Positions 24,001-35,214 of a stretch of DNA of 64,000 nucleotides are shown here, piece by piece; positions within the stretch are counted from its first letter, which is position 1; every line of letters begins with the position of its first letter. The notes beneath the pieces are model-generated. The model was not told the DNA's origin. It saw nothing but the letters and a program-made list of their open reading frames with translations, and searched no databases. The stretch covers positions 372,001 through 436,000 of the forward strand of contig NBAY01000037.1 in assembly GCA_002794775.1 (NCBI GenBank), read 5' to 3'. Source of the DNA: Porodaedalea pini. Lineage: Eukaryota; Basidiomycota; Agaricomycetes; Hymenochaetales; Hymenochaetaceae. A program made the translations under genes and the position numbers.

Positions 24001-25169
24001 AACGTTGGTATTGGCTGGTACGATGTCGAACCGGCAGGTAGCTGATAGAATGTACAAATAATTGAGTTTCGATAGTAGTTCGCCGAGACATTCAAATTAA
24101 ATCGTAGCCACTAGTACTGTTTGTCTTGAAAGGGGCTGTCTCAGCCAGTGAGTATGACATAAAATGGTGAACACCACAGAATCTCTCGATCAGGAACAGA
24201 GCTTGGCAAGGACCGTCGTGCAAAAAAATATGTCTGTGCTTCTGGCGAGGCGATGTACTGCGCATGTGGTAGGCGATGGGAACGGAAATTCGGGAAGATC
24301 CTTATAGCTTGAAGGAGGTTTCCAAGCTCATGCTGCGCTGAGGATCGGGTAACTGAGAGACTTGTCGCCGTACCATGATCTGCAATGCAGTACAAGTTTC
24401 TGCGAATTGACAACAGGATAGGAATGTGCCGAAGAGCTTGTGAGAGCGTGGCATGGTGCTATTACTGCGGTTTGACTTCGGAGGATTTCATAAGATTAGA
24501 TAAATCTCTGGGAAAATGCAATGCAATAAAGCTGCAATGCGCTGCGTATACCAGTGATTTCCCTGTGCGAGCAGTGAATGATAAGTAGTGATGATTAATT
24601 TGGAATTCTGTGCTATTTTGCTTTGGGCAGCAAAACTAGGGAGCAAAAAGGAAGTAACTAACCGTAAGGTGAATAGTGAAGGAACCTTTCCGGCGAGATG
24701 GTAGTTACGAGTCAACCTGCTCAAGAACCAGCGGCGAGCAACGGTAGCAAGATTTTTCCGGCGTCGAGCGACCTGTCGGGAACGCTGTGTACACTGTACG
24801 GTGCGAAAGGCGCAGCGGATAGTCCGTGGAGAGGCGAGACCGAGAGCTCGGATGTGATGTCGAAACCCGGAGCCCGGCTCATATATATTATGTAATTGCT
24901 TGGCGAGCAGTGCCCCTCCGAAAGTGGTTCACTGCCTCTAGTCTTCTCATAAACGTCCTTCAACGCCCTCTCCTTGTCTCTCCTTTCTTTCAGCCTTGCG
25001 TCGTTCCCATCAGTCACTCCTGCAGTACTTTACTCTCGCCCATCACGCAAGAGGCGATCTAATACTTGCTTGTGGGGCTCGCGAACGGGCTACGGCATTC
25101 GCAGCACACGCCGCATCCGCACCGCGCCTTTCCCGCGTTTTTTTTTGATACGGATAACGTCCAAAGACG
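18061..25169. other. 7-kb gene-poor region upstream of the calcium pump gene
   Basis: I find no open frame with recognisable motifs, no clear exon chain, no tRNA-like structure and no long internal repeat. Short frames up to about 150 codons are scattered on both strands with no shared phase. Four copies of ACTAGTAC (near 18,583, 18,703, 20,818 and 24,110) are the only recurring element noted. The last few hundred bases before 25,170 are probably promoter and 5' leader of the pump gene; CATATATATTATG lies at 24,880-24,892. Small secreted proteins or non-coding RNAs could be missed here. Confidence 0.4.
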
Positions 25170-28100
25170 ATGTCGGCATCGAAGGACGGAGAGAGGATTG
25201 ATGCAGGCAATGCCGTCGGTGCGACCGCGATCCCGACGATCGACGTGGTTGAAGCGGACGATGACAACGGGGGTGCCCCCGACGCGGCGCGCGACAATTT
25301 GGACACTCAGCAACATTCCCAGACGCCGCACCATGCAGGCGCGGACTCGCGGGAAGCCGGTCAAGCCGGAGCAGGCCCAGAAACGACTCCAATAGGTGTG
25401 CCGCAGATCCTGACCGACGACGCGACTCCTCCACCCTCCGCCGGCGCGTCCCCGACGCACTCCCAGCCGCCCGGCATCTTGTTGGATGTGCCATCTACTC
25501 GCCCACGCTCCGGATCAGCATCTGGAAACTCAGTCTCTTTTTCTTTACGTTCACGTTCGCCGTCCCCATCTCCGCGCGATGGAGACGACTCCTCGTTCCT
25601 CACAACCCCGCCCTCGCCGACGTTGTCGACGCGCTCGACACCGTCCTCTGCTGGGCACGGCCACTTCCAGACTTCGGTCGCGTTACGCGATAATAGGCCC
25701 GACGCGCACAACAATGGGCTCTCCAGTTTGCAGCTGCTTTCTCCCAAATCATCGACGCACGGACACATGCGTAAGGGAAGCGCGACAACGTTCACGTCCA
25801 CGCTTGCAGGCTCGGAGGGTGAATCCGGAAGTCCGAGTAGTCCCATAGGTCCTGACTCAACACATCTCAGTGTACATCACGGTGTCGACGGTTATTCGGG
25901 CTCACACCAGAGCCATTCACGGCGAACCAGCATCACCATCGCCGCACCGAACTCACCACGCCGCACGGACGAACAAAATTCCCCAACGAAAACCAAAAAG
26001 TCGACAGACACAGAGGAAAATGAAGACGAAGAGCATGGAAAGAAGAAGATTGCACTCGAGGACGAAAAAGAAGGTACCGTGGACATGGGGCCCTTCGCAA
26101 AAGAGCTCAGTCCCTTGAGGCTTGCGCGGCTGGTCGATCCGAAAAGTCTGCAAGCTCTCGATTCGCTTGGTGGTGCAGACGGTGTTTTAAATGGCCTTGG
26201 TACAGACGCGAAGCGTGGCTTGACTGGATTATCTTCTGAGGGCAACTCTTCCTCACCTTCCTCTGCTTCGTCCGAAGAGCGACAGCGCGTCTATGGACAG
26301 AACATCCTTCCCAGCCGGAGGAGCAAGAGTCTTTTACAGCTCATGTGGATTGCACTGAAAGACAGGGTGCTTGTGCTGCTTTCCATCGCGGCGGTCGTTT
26401 CTCTTGCGCTTGGTCTCTTCCAGGACTTTGGCACGCCACGCCAGACATTTACATGCGGACAGGGACAAACGTGTACGGAACCTCCCGTGGATTGGGTCGA
26501 GGGTGTCGCCATCATGGTTGCCGTTGTGATTGTCGTGGTCGTTGGTTCCTTGAACGATTGGCAGAAAGAGAGGCAGTTCAAGACCCTGAATGACAAGAAG
26601 GAGGACCGAACGGTCAAGGTCATCCGGGACGGCAATGAGAGGGTCATCAACACTAAGGTACGATTTTCGTCGATTTTATTCAGACCAACGTCTCAGTTTG
26701 TATACAGGAATTGGTCGTCGGTGATATTGCACTGCTCGAACCGGGCGAGATTGTCCCATGCGATGGTGTCTTCCTCTCAGGACACAATGTCAAATGTGAC
26801 GAGTCTGGCATTACAGGCGAAAGCGACGCAATAAAGAAAGCTTCCTACGCGGAGTGCTCCAAGGCCGAGGCCGGTGGTCAGCTTGGTGCACATACGGACT
26901 GCTTTGTTATTAGTGGGAGCAAGGTTCTTGAGGGTGTTGGTAGCTACGTCGTCATCGCTGTTGGTGTGAAGAGCTTCAATGGCCGGATCATGATGGGTAT
27001 GTTTGTCTTCCCCTCTACTATTACTCAATGGTAGCTTGATTGAACTATGTAGCACTTCGGACGGATAACGATAATACTCCTCTACAGACGAAACTTAACT
27101 ACCTTGCGGAGCTGATCGCCAAGCTGGGAAGCGCAGCGGGTCTCATCCTCTTTGTAGCATTGCTCATCAGATTCTTTGTGCAACTCGGTACAGGCAACCC
27201 GGAACGGACAGCGAACGAGAAGGGCCTCGCGTTTGTGCAGATTCTGATTATTTCGGTTACGCTCATTGTTGTCGCGGTGCCGGAAGGTCTGCCGCTTGCG
27301 GTCACGCTTGCTCTCGCGTTCGCGACCAAGCGGATGACGGCGGAGAATCTTCTTGTTCGCGTGCTTGGAAGTTGTGAGACAATGGCGAATGCCAGTGTCG
27401 TATGCACAGACAAGACGGGTACTCTCACGCAGAACTCGATGACAGTCGTTGCAGGATCTGTTGGTATACGCGCTAAGTTCGTGCAGCGTCTTGCGGAGAA
27501 CAGTGCACGTACAAACGTTGGAGAGGAGCCTGGCTTGCATGAGAGCCCGGAGGAGAAGGAGCGGAGACGGAAGCACCCAGAAGACTTCTCACTCGACCAA
27601 ACTGAGCTCGGAACGGTTCTGAGCCCTGCACTAAGACGCTGCTTCAATGAGGCGATTTGCATCAATTCGACTGCGTTCGAGGATGAAGATCAGAACAGTG
27701 GCGAGCGTGTATTCGTCGGCAGCAAGACGGAAACGGCACTACTTCGGTTCGCGAAGGAGCTCGGTTGGGCGGACTACCACGCCACGAGAGAAAACGCGGA
27801 GGTCGTGCAGATGGTGCCCTTTAGTTCGGAGAGGAAGGCGATGGGTGTTGTCGTGAAAGTTCGCGATGGCAGGTGGCGTCTGTATCTGAAGGGCGCTAGC
27901 GAGATCTTGACGAAGAAATGCACGCGGTATGTTACGGTCGCGAGACCCGGCGAGAACATCAAACGCCAGGAAGATGACGAGGTCGAGACGAAGGAGATTG
28001 ACGCTGCTGCGAAGGACAACATCTCGAGGACAATCATTTTCTATGCGAACCAGACGCTTCGTACTATTGCGCTATGCTACCGTGACCTGGACTCTTGGCC

Positions 28101-29894
28101 TCCAAAAGGACTGGATGTTGTGGATGCCGATGAGGCACGTGGTCTTTTTTACACATGGTGATTTTAAACTAATACGCTGCTAACACTTTTCAGGTTCCTT
28201 ATGACGACCTGGCTACTGACCTGACTCTCATCGGTATCACTGGCATTGAAGATCCGCTGCGGGAAGGCGTGACGGAAGCCGTTGCTCAATGTCTCAAGGC
28301 CGGTGTTCATGTCAAGATGTGCACAGGTGACAACGTCCTGACGGCACGCTCCATCGCACTGCAATGTGGCATCTTTACTCCGGGCGGCATTATCATGGAA
28401 GGTCCTGTGTTCCGTGACCTCAATGATCGCGAGATGCTCGAAGTTGTTCCGCGGCTCCAAGTCCTCGCGCGCTCGTCTCCAGAAGACAAGAAGATACTTG
28501 TCGAGAAGCTGAAGGAGCTCGGCGAGATTGTTGGTGTTACAGGAGATGGGACGAACGATGGTCCGGCGCTGAAGACGGCGCATGTTGGTTTCTCGATGGG
28601 TATTGCCGGTACAGAAGTCGCGAAGGAGGCTTCGGATATCATCCTCATGGATGACAATTTTGCAAGCATCGTGAAGGCGATCATGTGGGGTCGCTGTGTA
28701 AACGATGCGGTGCGTAAGTTCTTGCAGTTCCAGATCAGTGTGAACATCACGGCTGTGATCATTACGTTTGTGACCGCAGTCGCAAGCACGGACGAGCAAA
28801 GCGCCTTGACTGCCGTGCAGCTATTGTGGATCAACATCATCATGGACACCTTCGCTGCACTAGCTCTCGCAACGGATCCTGCAAGTCCCGTACTACTCGA
28901 TCGCAAACCCGATAAGAAGACTGCACCGCTGTTCAATGTCGACATGTATAAGCAAATTTTTGGGCAGGCACTCTACCAGACAATCATTGTCCTTATATTT
29001 CACTTCTTGGGCAACAGTATCTTTGGCTTCGTATCGGACCCGAACGACGAGTCTGTGCAAATCAACAACGATGCCAAACTGGACACGCTCGTCTTCAACG
29101 CGTTTGTCTTTGCGCAGATTTTCAACTCGATCAATTCACGCCGGATTGATAACAAGAAGAACATCTTCGAGGGTATCCAGCGAAACTGGTACTTTATCAC
29201 TATCACTCTTCTCGGTATGTTCTGTATGGTCATCGTGGTGTGGCATTCCTAACGTGACGTCATCCGTGCAGAAATTGGCATTCAGATCCTCATTGTCTTC
29301 GTCGGTGGTCACGCCTTCTCAGTGACCAAAATTGACGGAGAGTTTTGGGGAATCTCGCTGGCGCTCGGCTTCATGTCGATACCCATTGGTTTCCTCCTTC
29401 GTTGTATCCCCAACGCGCCCGTTGAGCGCTTCTTCTACAAGATCCGACTCATGCGTGACCCAACTGTTCTGCCAACCGAGCGCCCGAATGTAAGCGCCGA
29501 GGGCGGGTGGAACCCTGCTATCAACCTCTTGAATGACACCTTGAACACGTTCAGTAACATCCGCGGCGGGCGGGCGCGTGCAAGCAGCTTCGTCGTGAAG
29601 AGTCGTTCGGCTCGCCTCGAAGAGGCAGGCGTACGGCTGCCTAGCATCATGACGATGGTGCCCACTATCGTTGCCAGCTCCATCGGCGCTGGATGGGCAC
29701 CTACTCAAGGCGGCGTTGGATCCCTGTCGGACCCTGCTGGTGCGGATCCAAGCCGGAGTAGCGCTGCGCTGTGGGAAGGGAAGGTTCAACTGCATCCCGA
29801 GACAGCAAAGGACGATCCTGCGTACAAGAAGTGGGGCTCCAATCTCGCACCTGTAGACGCGCCTGTGCCGGACAACGCCCATCTCAACGTCTGA
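25170..29894 (+). CDS. PMC1: PMCA-type P-type Ca2+-transporting ATPase
   Basis: Five exons (25170-26657, 26708-26996, 27053-28134, 28194-29214, 29272-29894) give 1,500 residues with phase kept throughout. P-type ATPase hallmarks in order: first membrane helix near residue 400 (VLVLLSIAAVVSLALGLF), actuator loop TGES (532-535), PEGLPLAVTLALAFATKR, phosphorylation site CTDKTGTLTQN (Asp 712), ARSSPEDK, hinge TGDGTND (starting at 1069) and closing membrane helices. PEGLP and the overall order are those of type IIB pumps such as yeast vacuolar Pmc1 and animal PMCA, which export Ca2+ from the cytosol to vacuole or outside in exchange for protons. The first roughly 290 residues are an unusual Ser/Pro/Thr-rich, disordered extension before the conserved segment SPLRLARLVDPKSLQALDSL. 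The third intron (28135-28193) begins GC rather than GT, with a good branch site (TGCTAAC). The symbol follows the yeast homologue. Confidence 0.95.
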
Positions 29895-30831
29895 TTTCTC
29901 AGCAGCTGTCTGCTAGTGCTGCTTTCTTCGCTTCCACATCTCTAATGTCCATAGCACCTTTGTCTTTCTTGACGACTTTCGCAGCTGCGGAGTTGGCTAT
30001 GGCTCGTCGCCCGCCTGTCAGCGCATTGTCCTATTCATCCCCGACTCCGCGCGGCGTTTCGGAGGCTGGCGGTATAGGCTGCTCGGACTTCCGCGTTAAT
30101 CAAGATGACAGTCTTGCCCGTGCGCTTTGTCGAGTAGAGGATTCCTGCGGTTCCCTCCAGTCGCTGCCAATGAGAAGCTCCCTCCAGGCCCCCTGCAAAG
30201 TTGAAAAAATAGAACTAATACGTCAAGTCATTAAAAGGGAGAAATCAACACTTTGATTGCGGAGTATCGGCGACAGCATGATATGCCATGCTATATTTCA
30301 TCTTTCTCTGTCTTCGACGACATAAAAATAGATTTTCCGCTCCCCATTGCTCTTATACCATCTTCTTTCTCAATCCTGCTTTTACACACGTGGCTCTTTT
30401 CTTTCTGAGTATTACAGCATTCCTCCAATATCCTTTCGCGTCTACTCTGTCCATATTTTTCCGTCTAGCCGACTCTCGCATTACTCAGCACCGGTTCTTC
30501 TTCTCTCTTTTCCATGCTTGTCTGCTCTCGTCCCGCCTTGCATTTGTAGCACCAGCATACTTACTAACCGCACGCGTACCATGATTCCTGGATCGTTACG
30601 ACCTTCCTACATTAATGAATCTGCCATATATCTCATTACAGTGGCTTTGATAGTCCGAGTCTGCGATCTTCTGGACGCGAGATGATGCATTCCGTTGCCA
30701 ACAGCTTGCAACATACTTCGGGTCTGGTACGAGACGCTGAGACTGAAATGAATCATTCTGGATAACTACGTATACAAGTCTGCGGCTATCCAATAATTTT
30801 ACGAAGTCTGCGAAGTTTGCAATCGCGGGTC
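29895..30831. other. Intergenic stretch between convergent genes
   Basis: About 940 bp between the 3' ends of the Ca2+ pump and the aspartic protease. Pyrimidine-rich sequence dominates 30,290-30,590 (many CTT/TTC runs). No gene, RNA or repeat is identified. Confidence 0.45.
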
Positions 30832-32715
30832 TCAGGGAAGTCCTTGCCATTTATGGTCTGCAGCATAATTCTTCTTTATGCCGATCATTACTTCTTTTGT
30901 CCCCTTCATACTTGCGTTGTAGACTACTATACATCTCTGTACTGGAAATGAGCCAGAAGTAAGTATGGAAAGCTACAGAACAAATTCAATAGACATACAG
31001 AACACATTCCCCAGAATAACCGCTGGAATCGTTTGATTGATCGGGTCATCCTCGTCAACGGGAACCTTGCATATGAGAAGGAATAATTTGTCTTCGTCGA
31101 TGTTCTTGGTAAAATTTGGCGGCATCACCTGCGCATATGGGTTAAGGTCGAACTCAACGGGCTCGCTACCATTTAAAAAATGAAACCGCAAAATCTTTAG
31201 TTTATTGAAATCCCTTTTGTTGATGTACCACCTGTCGTCCTTGTATAAGCGTGCCCCTACCTCCTTGACATATGCCTTAAATACGTCAGGTGCAAGGACA
31301 ATTGTTGGAGTGCCCGAGTCAATGATTCCAGGTCTGTTCTTCATCAATGCTTTTGGTGGAGAAGTCTGGTCTAAGCTTGTAGGAGCACTTGCGAACGTCA
31401 CCGTGAGATCAACACCATAGTAATTTCTTGCAGGCCAAGACTTTGTTGCGGGAACATACTTCATGCCTCTTCCAACCGTTTCATTGATCCCGCCAAAGGT
31501 GATTTCACCGGTCATTCTGATACCTTTAACTTGAGGTAACGTACGATCTGTATCGTCCCACGCATGGAAATTGAGAACAACGACATATGCGTCGATCTTC
31601 CGTTGCTTGACCATGTTGTCCATCACAGTCGGTATAGTACGAGACGGATCACTTTTCATAAATCCCGCGGATTGACTTTCGGGTCCAATGGCAAAAACAC
31701 CCTTTTTAAATTCTTTTGGCAGCTCTTCAGGGACTTCGCGGACGACAGCAAATTCTTGGTCATGTACATACAGACCGCCAATTTCAAAATCATCCTTATA
31801 GAGGCTGTGGGAAAGCGCAATATTCATGACTGGGTAAGAGATTGGATCTACATCATTCTGATCTACTGTCTTCAAGATATCTTTTTTGCTGCGTGGTCCA
31901 AGGTATGCATCCGCAGGGACCCAGGTAACCACTGAGCCCGTATCCAAGATTAAAGTGTGATCGGTTTTAACTTTCTTTCCAATCGTCAGATCGATTTCCA
32001 ACATCATTGTGCTGCCAAGCAATAAGACGGAAAGAATGTTATGTAAACTTTCTACAGGCCTATATTGCCGAGGGGTGGAAGTGCTGCTGTCAGCCATTCT
32101 CGAATTAAGAAGGCTCGGTTTTGCTGAGGCATTATGATCCCCCTTGAAGAGTCGGATCCACCTGTCGCTCTGGGTTTTTGTCAGAGCTGCAGCTTCCTTT
32201 GTAAAGTCCTTGAATCTATGAAAACGGGCTTTGAACTTGATATGTGGGACATAATCTGCAGGTTTAGTGCTTTCTTTGTCTACAGCTGTGTTGACAGTAG
32301 CCTCCGACTCGATTGTGATATTTCTGAGGGAGTCTGCTAGCGCTTTATCACTAGTGGACGAAGTTGAGTCAAGTGGCTGCCTCCTCTTGCTATCTGAACC
32401 AGTCTTCTTCTTGACTGTCTGTTCATTTTTCAGTTCTTTTAGACGGGATCGTAGCGACACAGTGGTTGAAGCGGTCGTAGGAGTGGCGGATGATTTTGAT
32501 GAGCCAAGGCGCTGCCTCCGAGTTTTGACTGAATCATCCTTCTCAGACCTGCTTGTAACTGCATTGTCGTCGGTTCTCCCTGCCACTCGGGTCCTGCTAG
32601 CTCTGCTTCCTGTGCTTTCTCTTGGTTTTGATGATGGAGAAGGAGACGTGGCACTATCGTGCTCGCTTTGAAGGTTAATATTACGATGATCCAAACGTCT
32701 CAGGCTGTTGGCCAT
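30832..32715 (-). CDS. Pepsin-family aspartic protease with basic N-terminal extension and no signal peptide
   Basis: ATG at 32715. Exon 1 runs to 30999; a 57-bp GT-AG intron (30998-30942) leads to exon 2 (30941-30832), giving 608 residues. Without this splice the protein stops after ILGNVFC. With it the end reads ILGNVFLQRCIVVYNA, as expected for the final strand of a pepsin lobe. Catalytic motifs are ILDTGSVVTWV (Asp 258) and GIIDSGTPTIV (Asp 466), the latter with DSG. The first about 200 residues are Ser/Thr/Lys/Arg-rich low complexity with no signal peptide at the start. A hydrophobic stretch (ILSVLLLGSTMML, about 227-239) lies just before the catalytic domain and could be an internal signal or the first strand. 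Most fungal A1 proteases are secreted or vacuolar, so location here is uncertain. It diverges from the MFS gene. Confidence 0.85.
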
Positions 32716-33023
32716 GTCGTTGTATTGTTAGAAATAGGTGTTTGAAAGGGCCGTTAGGTAGTATGCACTGTCGTCAGAGTCGAGAGGAATTTATACAGTC
32801 TCTAATGGTCACATCAGAGCTCCTTACTTTGTTCCCGGATGCGGTCAACGTGAGAAATGGATGCTATATGTGGAAGGACAACAAAGTACAAGCAAAGTCC
32901 TCAAACTTGAAGCGGTCATCAGTCTGCAAAGTGCTTCAAGCTTCGCGCGCACTTCTGCTTCTACAAATGCTTCTATAACTTCAGCACTCCCTAGATTAGG
33001 TCCCTGTCAGACTACTCATCCTG
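32716..33023. promoter_or_regulatory. Shared divergent promoter, aspartic protease / MFS transporter
   Basis: Only 308 bp separate the two start codons, so the two genes must share or overlap their control sequences. No convincing TATA box is seen. AATTTATACAG at 32,789-32,799 is the nearest candidate, reading leftwards. Confidence 0.5.
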
Positions 33024-34931
33024 ATGGCCGTGTGTGACAGGAGATCTCTCCCTGAAGATGTATCAACTATATCGCCTACTGCCGACATTGTCGAACCCAC
33101 CGAGCGAACGCCTTTGCTTGCCGGAGGTCAAGCACAGGAAAATTCCGGCAATCTACCAACTCCACTGCCAAAACACCAAATAGCTACGCTTCTGTTCTTA
33201 CAACTTTCCGAACCTGTGACCTCCCAATCGATTTATCCGTATATTAACGAGGTGAGTGTAATGCAAGATAAAGGCCAGTATACTGGCATTGGGATCTGCT
33301 GGCTTATAATGTTATCTCATAAGCTCATCAAGAATCTGGACATAACTGGTGGAGACGAGCGTAAAGCGGGGTATTACGCCGGTCTTTTAGTACGTAGGCT
33401 TGTTCCACTGAATGTAACGGATCACTCAAGATAAACAATCGTTCAGGAATCACTGTTCTTTGCATCTGAAGCGATGACTGTTCTTTTCTGGAGTCGTCTG
33501 TCTGATCTCGTCGGTAGGCGTCCGGTCCTTTTCGTGGGATTTACCGGGCTTTCTATATCCATGGTCAGCTTCGGATTATCAAGAACGTTCTTGTGGCTTG
33601 CTTTCAGGTACGGGTGATTTTTATCGCACGTACCTTTGACATTGGTAATTTAGTTCTCCACAGTCGATGCTTAGCTGGTTTTCTCAACGGATATTCGGGC
33701 GTCATTAAGAGCATGATGGGAGAGATGACTGATCCCTCGAATATGGCACAAGCATTCGCTTATATACCAGTGATCTGGTCTATTGGCGCTACGATAGGGT
33801 GCGTCATTGTATTGCCTTCAAAGCACACCTTCGCCTCTGTCCACTGATCTTCGCTTGTCGAAAGACCATTCATAGGTGGTGAACTCTCACGCCCTGCAGA
33901 GCGCTTTCCTCAAATCTTCGGGAATTCCCTGTTCTGGGAAAGTTATCCATATTTTCTTCCATGCCTCATTGCTGCTATATTTCCGGTGACTGCATTAGTA
34001 GTCGTCCTTTTATTGTTGAAGGAGGTAAGAGTAGTGCATGATCTCTTATAAGGAGATGCATTCTTATATTATTCAGACGGTCCCCAAAGCACAGGCGGTT
34101 CACGGAAGCTCGATTCGGAAGACGAACAACAGCGAGAGTACCGTTACACCTTCCTCTCTTGAAACCCAGCCCACTAGTACTGTACCTATGGGCGAGGCCG
34201 AAGCGCCACCTTCAATCCGATCCATACTCACGCGTCGCGTTCTTGTCGCAGTTCTCAACTACGCTCTCCTTTCACTCATCGACATCGCATTCCTCGCCGT
34301 GCAGCCGCTTTTCTATGCAACATCAATTCCACATGGTGGATTAGATCTCTCGCCACCGACGATCGGCTTGTGTCTTGGATTATATGGAATGTTCATGGGA
34401 ACGTTCCAAGCATTTTTCTTCGCAAAGTTCCACGACTGGTTAGGCTCGAGAAAACTGCTCATGCTTACGTTGTTTGCCAACATCCCAATCTTCACGCTGT
34501 TTCCGGTGATTAACTTCCTCGCACGGCAGTATGGAATGAGTATGATCACTTGGACTGCACTCTGTTTTCAATTGTCTCTCTGTATATTCTCAGACATGAG
34601 TGGCGGTTCGTCCATTCTGTTCTTCGTGGTTTGTGCAATCATTGACTATCGGATACCAATCTTAGGATGTGCCTTCATCTTCGTAACACTCTCTGCCCCA
34701 AACAAACGGTCTCTAGGCGCTACAAACGGGCTTGTGGCGGCTGTAACAGCTGCCATGCGTGCAATTGGGCCAGCAGCGACGACTTCTCTCTTTGCAGCCT
34801 CGATCGAGCACAACCTATTCCATGGCTTGCTCGTGTACATCATACTCATTGGGATAGTCATTGTAGCCCTCCTCGCCGCGTTACTACTGCCCACGAATGA
34901 AGAGGATTGGGAATATGAAGCCAAGCATTGA
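33024..34931 (+). CDS. Major facilitator superfamily transporter
   Basis: ATG at 33024 with a short cytosolic head (VEPTERTPLLAG), then an agaricomycete MFS pattern: LPKHQIATLLFLQLSEPVTS in helix 1, TGGDERKAGYYAGLL before helix 2, WSRLSDLVGRRPVL (the MFS A-motif-like loop between helices 2 and 3), GFLNGYSGVIKSMMGEMTD and IWSIGATIGG. At least five short introns (first after YINE at 33,251; the second exon starts at 33,324) must be removed to keep frame. The 3' exon from about 34,078 encodes a Ser/Thr-rich loop and the last six helices, including a second A-like loop (FAKFHDWLGSRKLL), ending EEDWEYEAKH. The pattern fits proton-driven export of small molecules in the plasma or vacuole membrane. 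Substrate is unknown. It shares a promoter with the protease gene. Confidence 0.85.
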
Positions 34932-35214
34932 AAAAAATGCTCCATGAACCTTGCATATTTGTAGAACGAACAAATATTCTTAGACGATTCCATTTCCTCC
35001 GCAAGCGACGATTCCTTGCGAAATGCAAAAATATAATCATCTAGCCGGTTACAACAGTACACAAATTCTGCATTCCGCGTGCTGTTAAGATATATGAGCC
35101 TTCAATAAACAAAGAATAATTAGGCGCAGAACCGTTGTGAATAAGCAGTTACAATGGCAATGATAAACGTTCATATTCAAACAATCAGCGACGCAGCTCG
35201 TTAACTGAAATTTA

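Noticed and set aside
25361..25846. Open frames antisense to the Ca2+-ATPase first exon
   Set aside because: They arise from the GC-rich, low-complexity N-terminal coding region and have no independent features.
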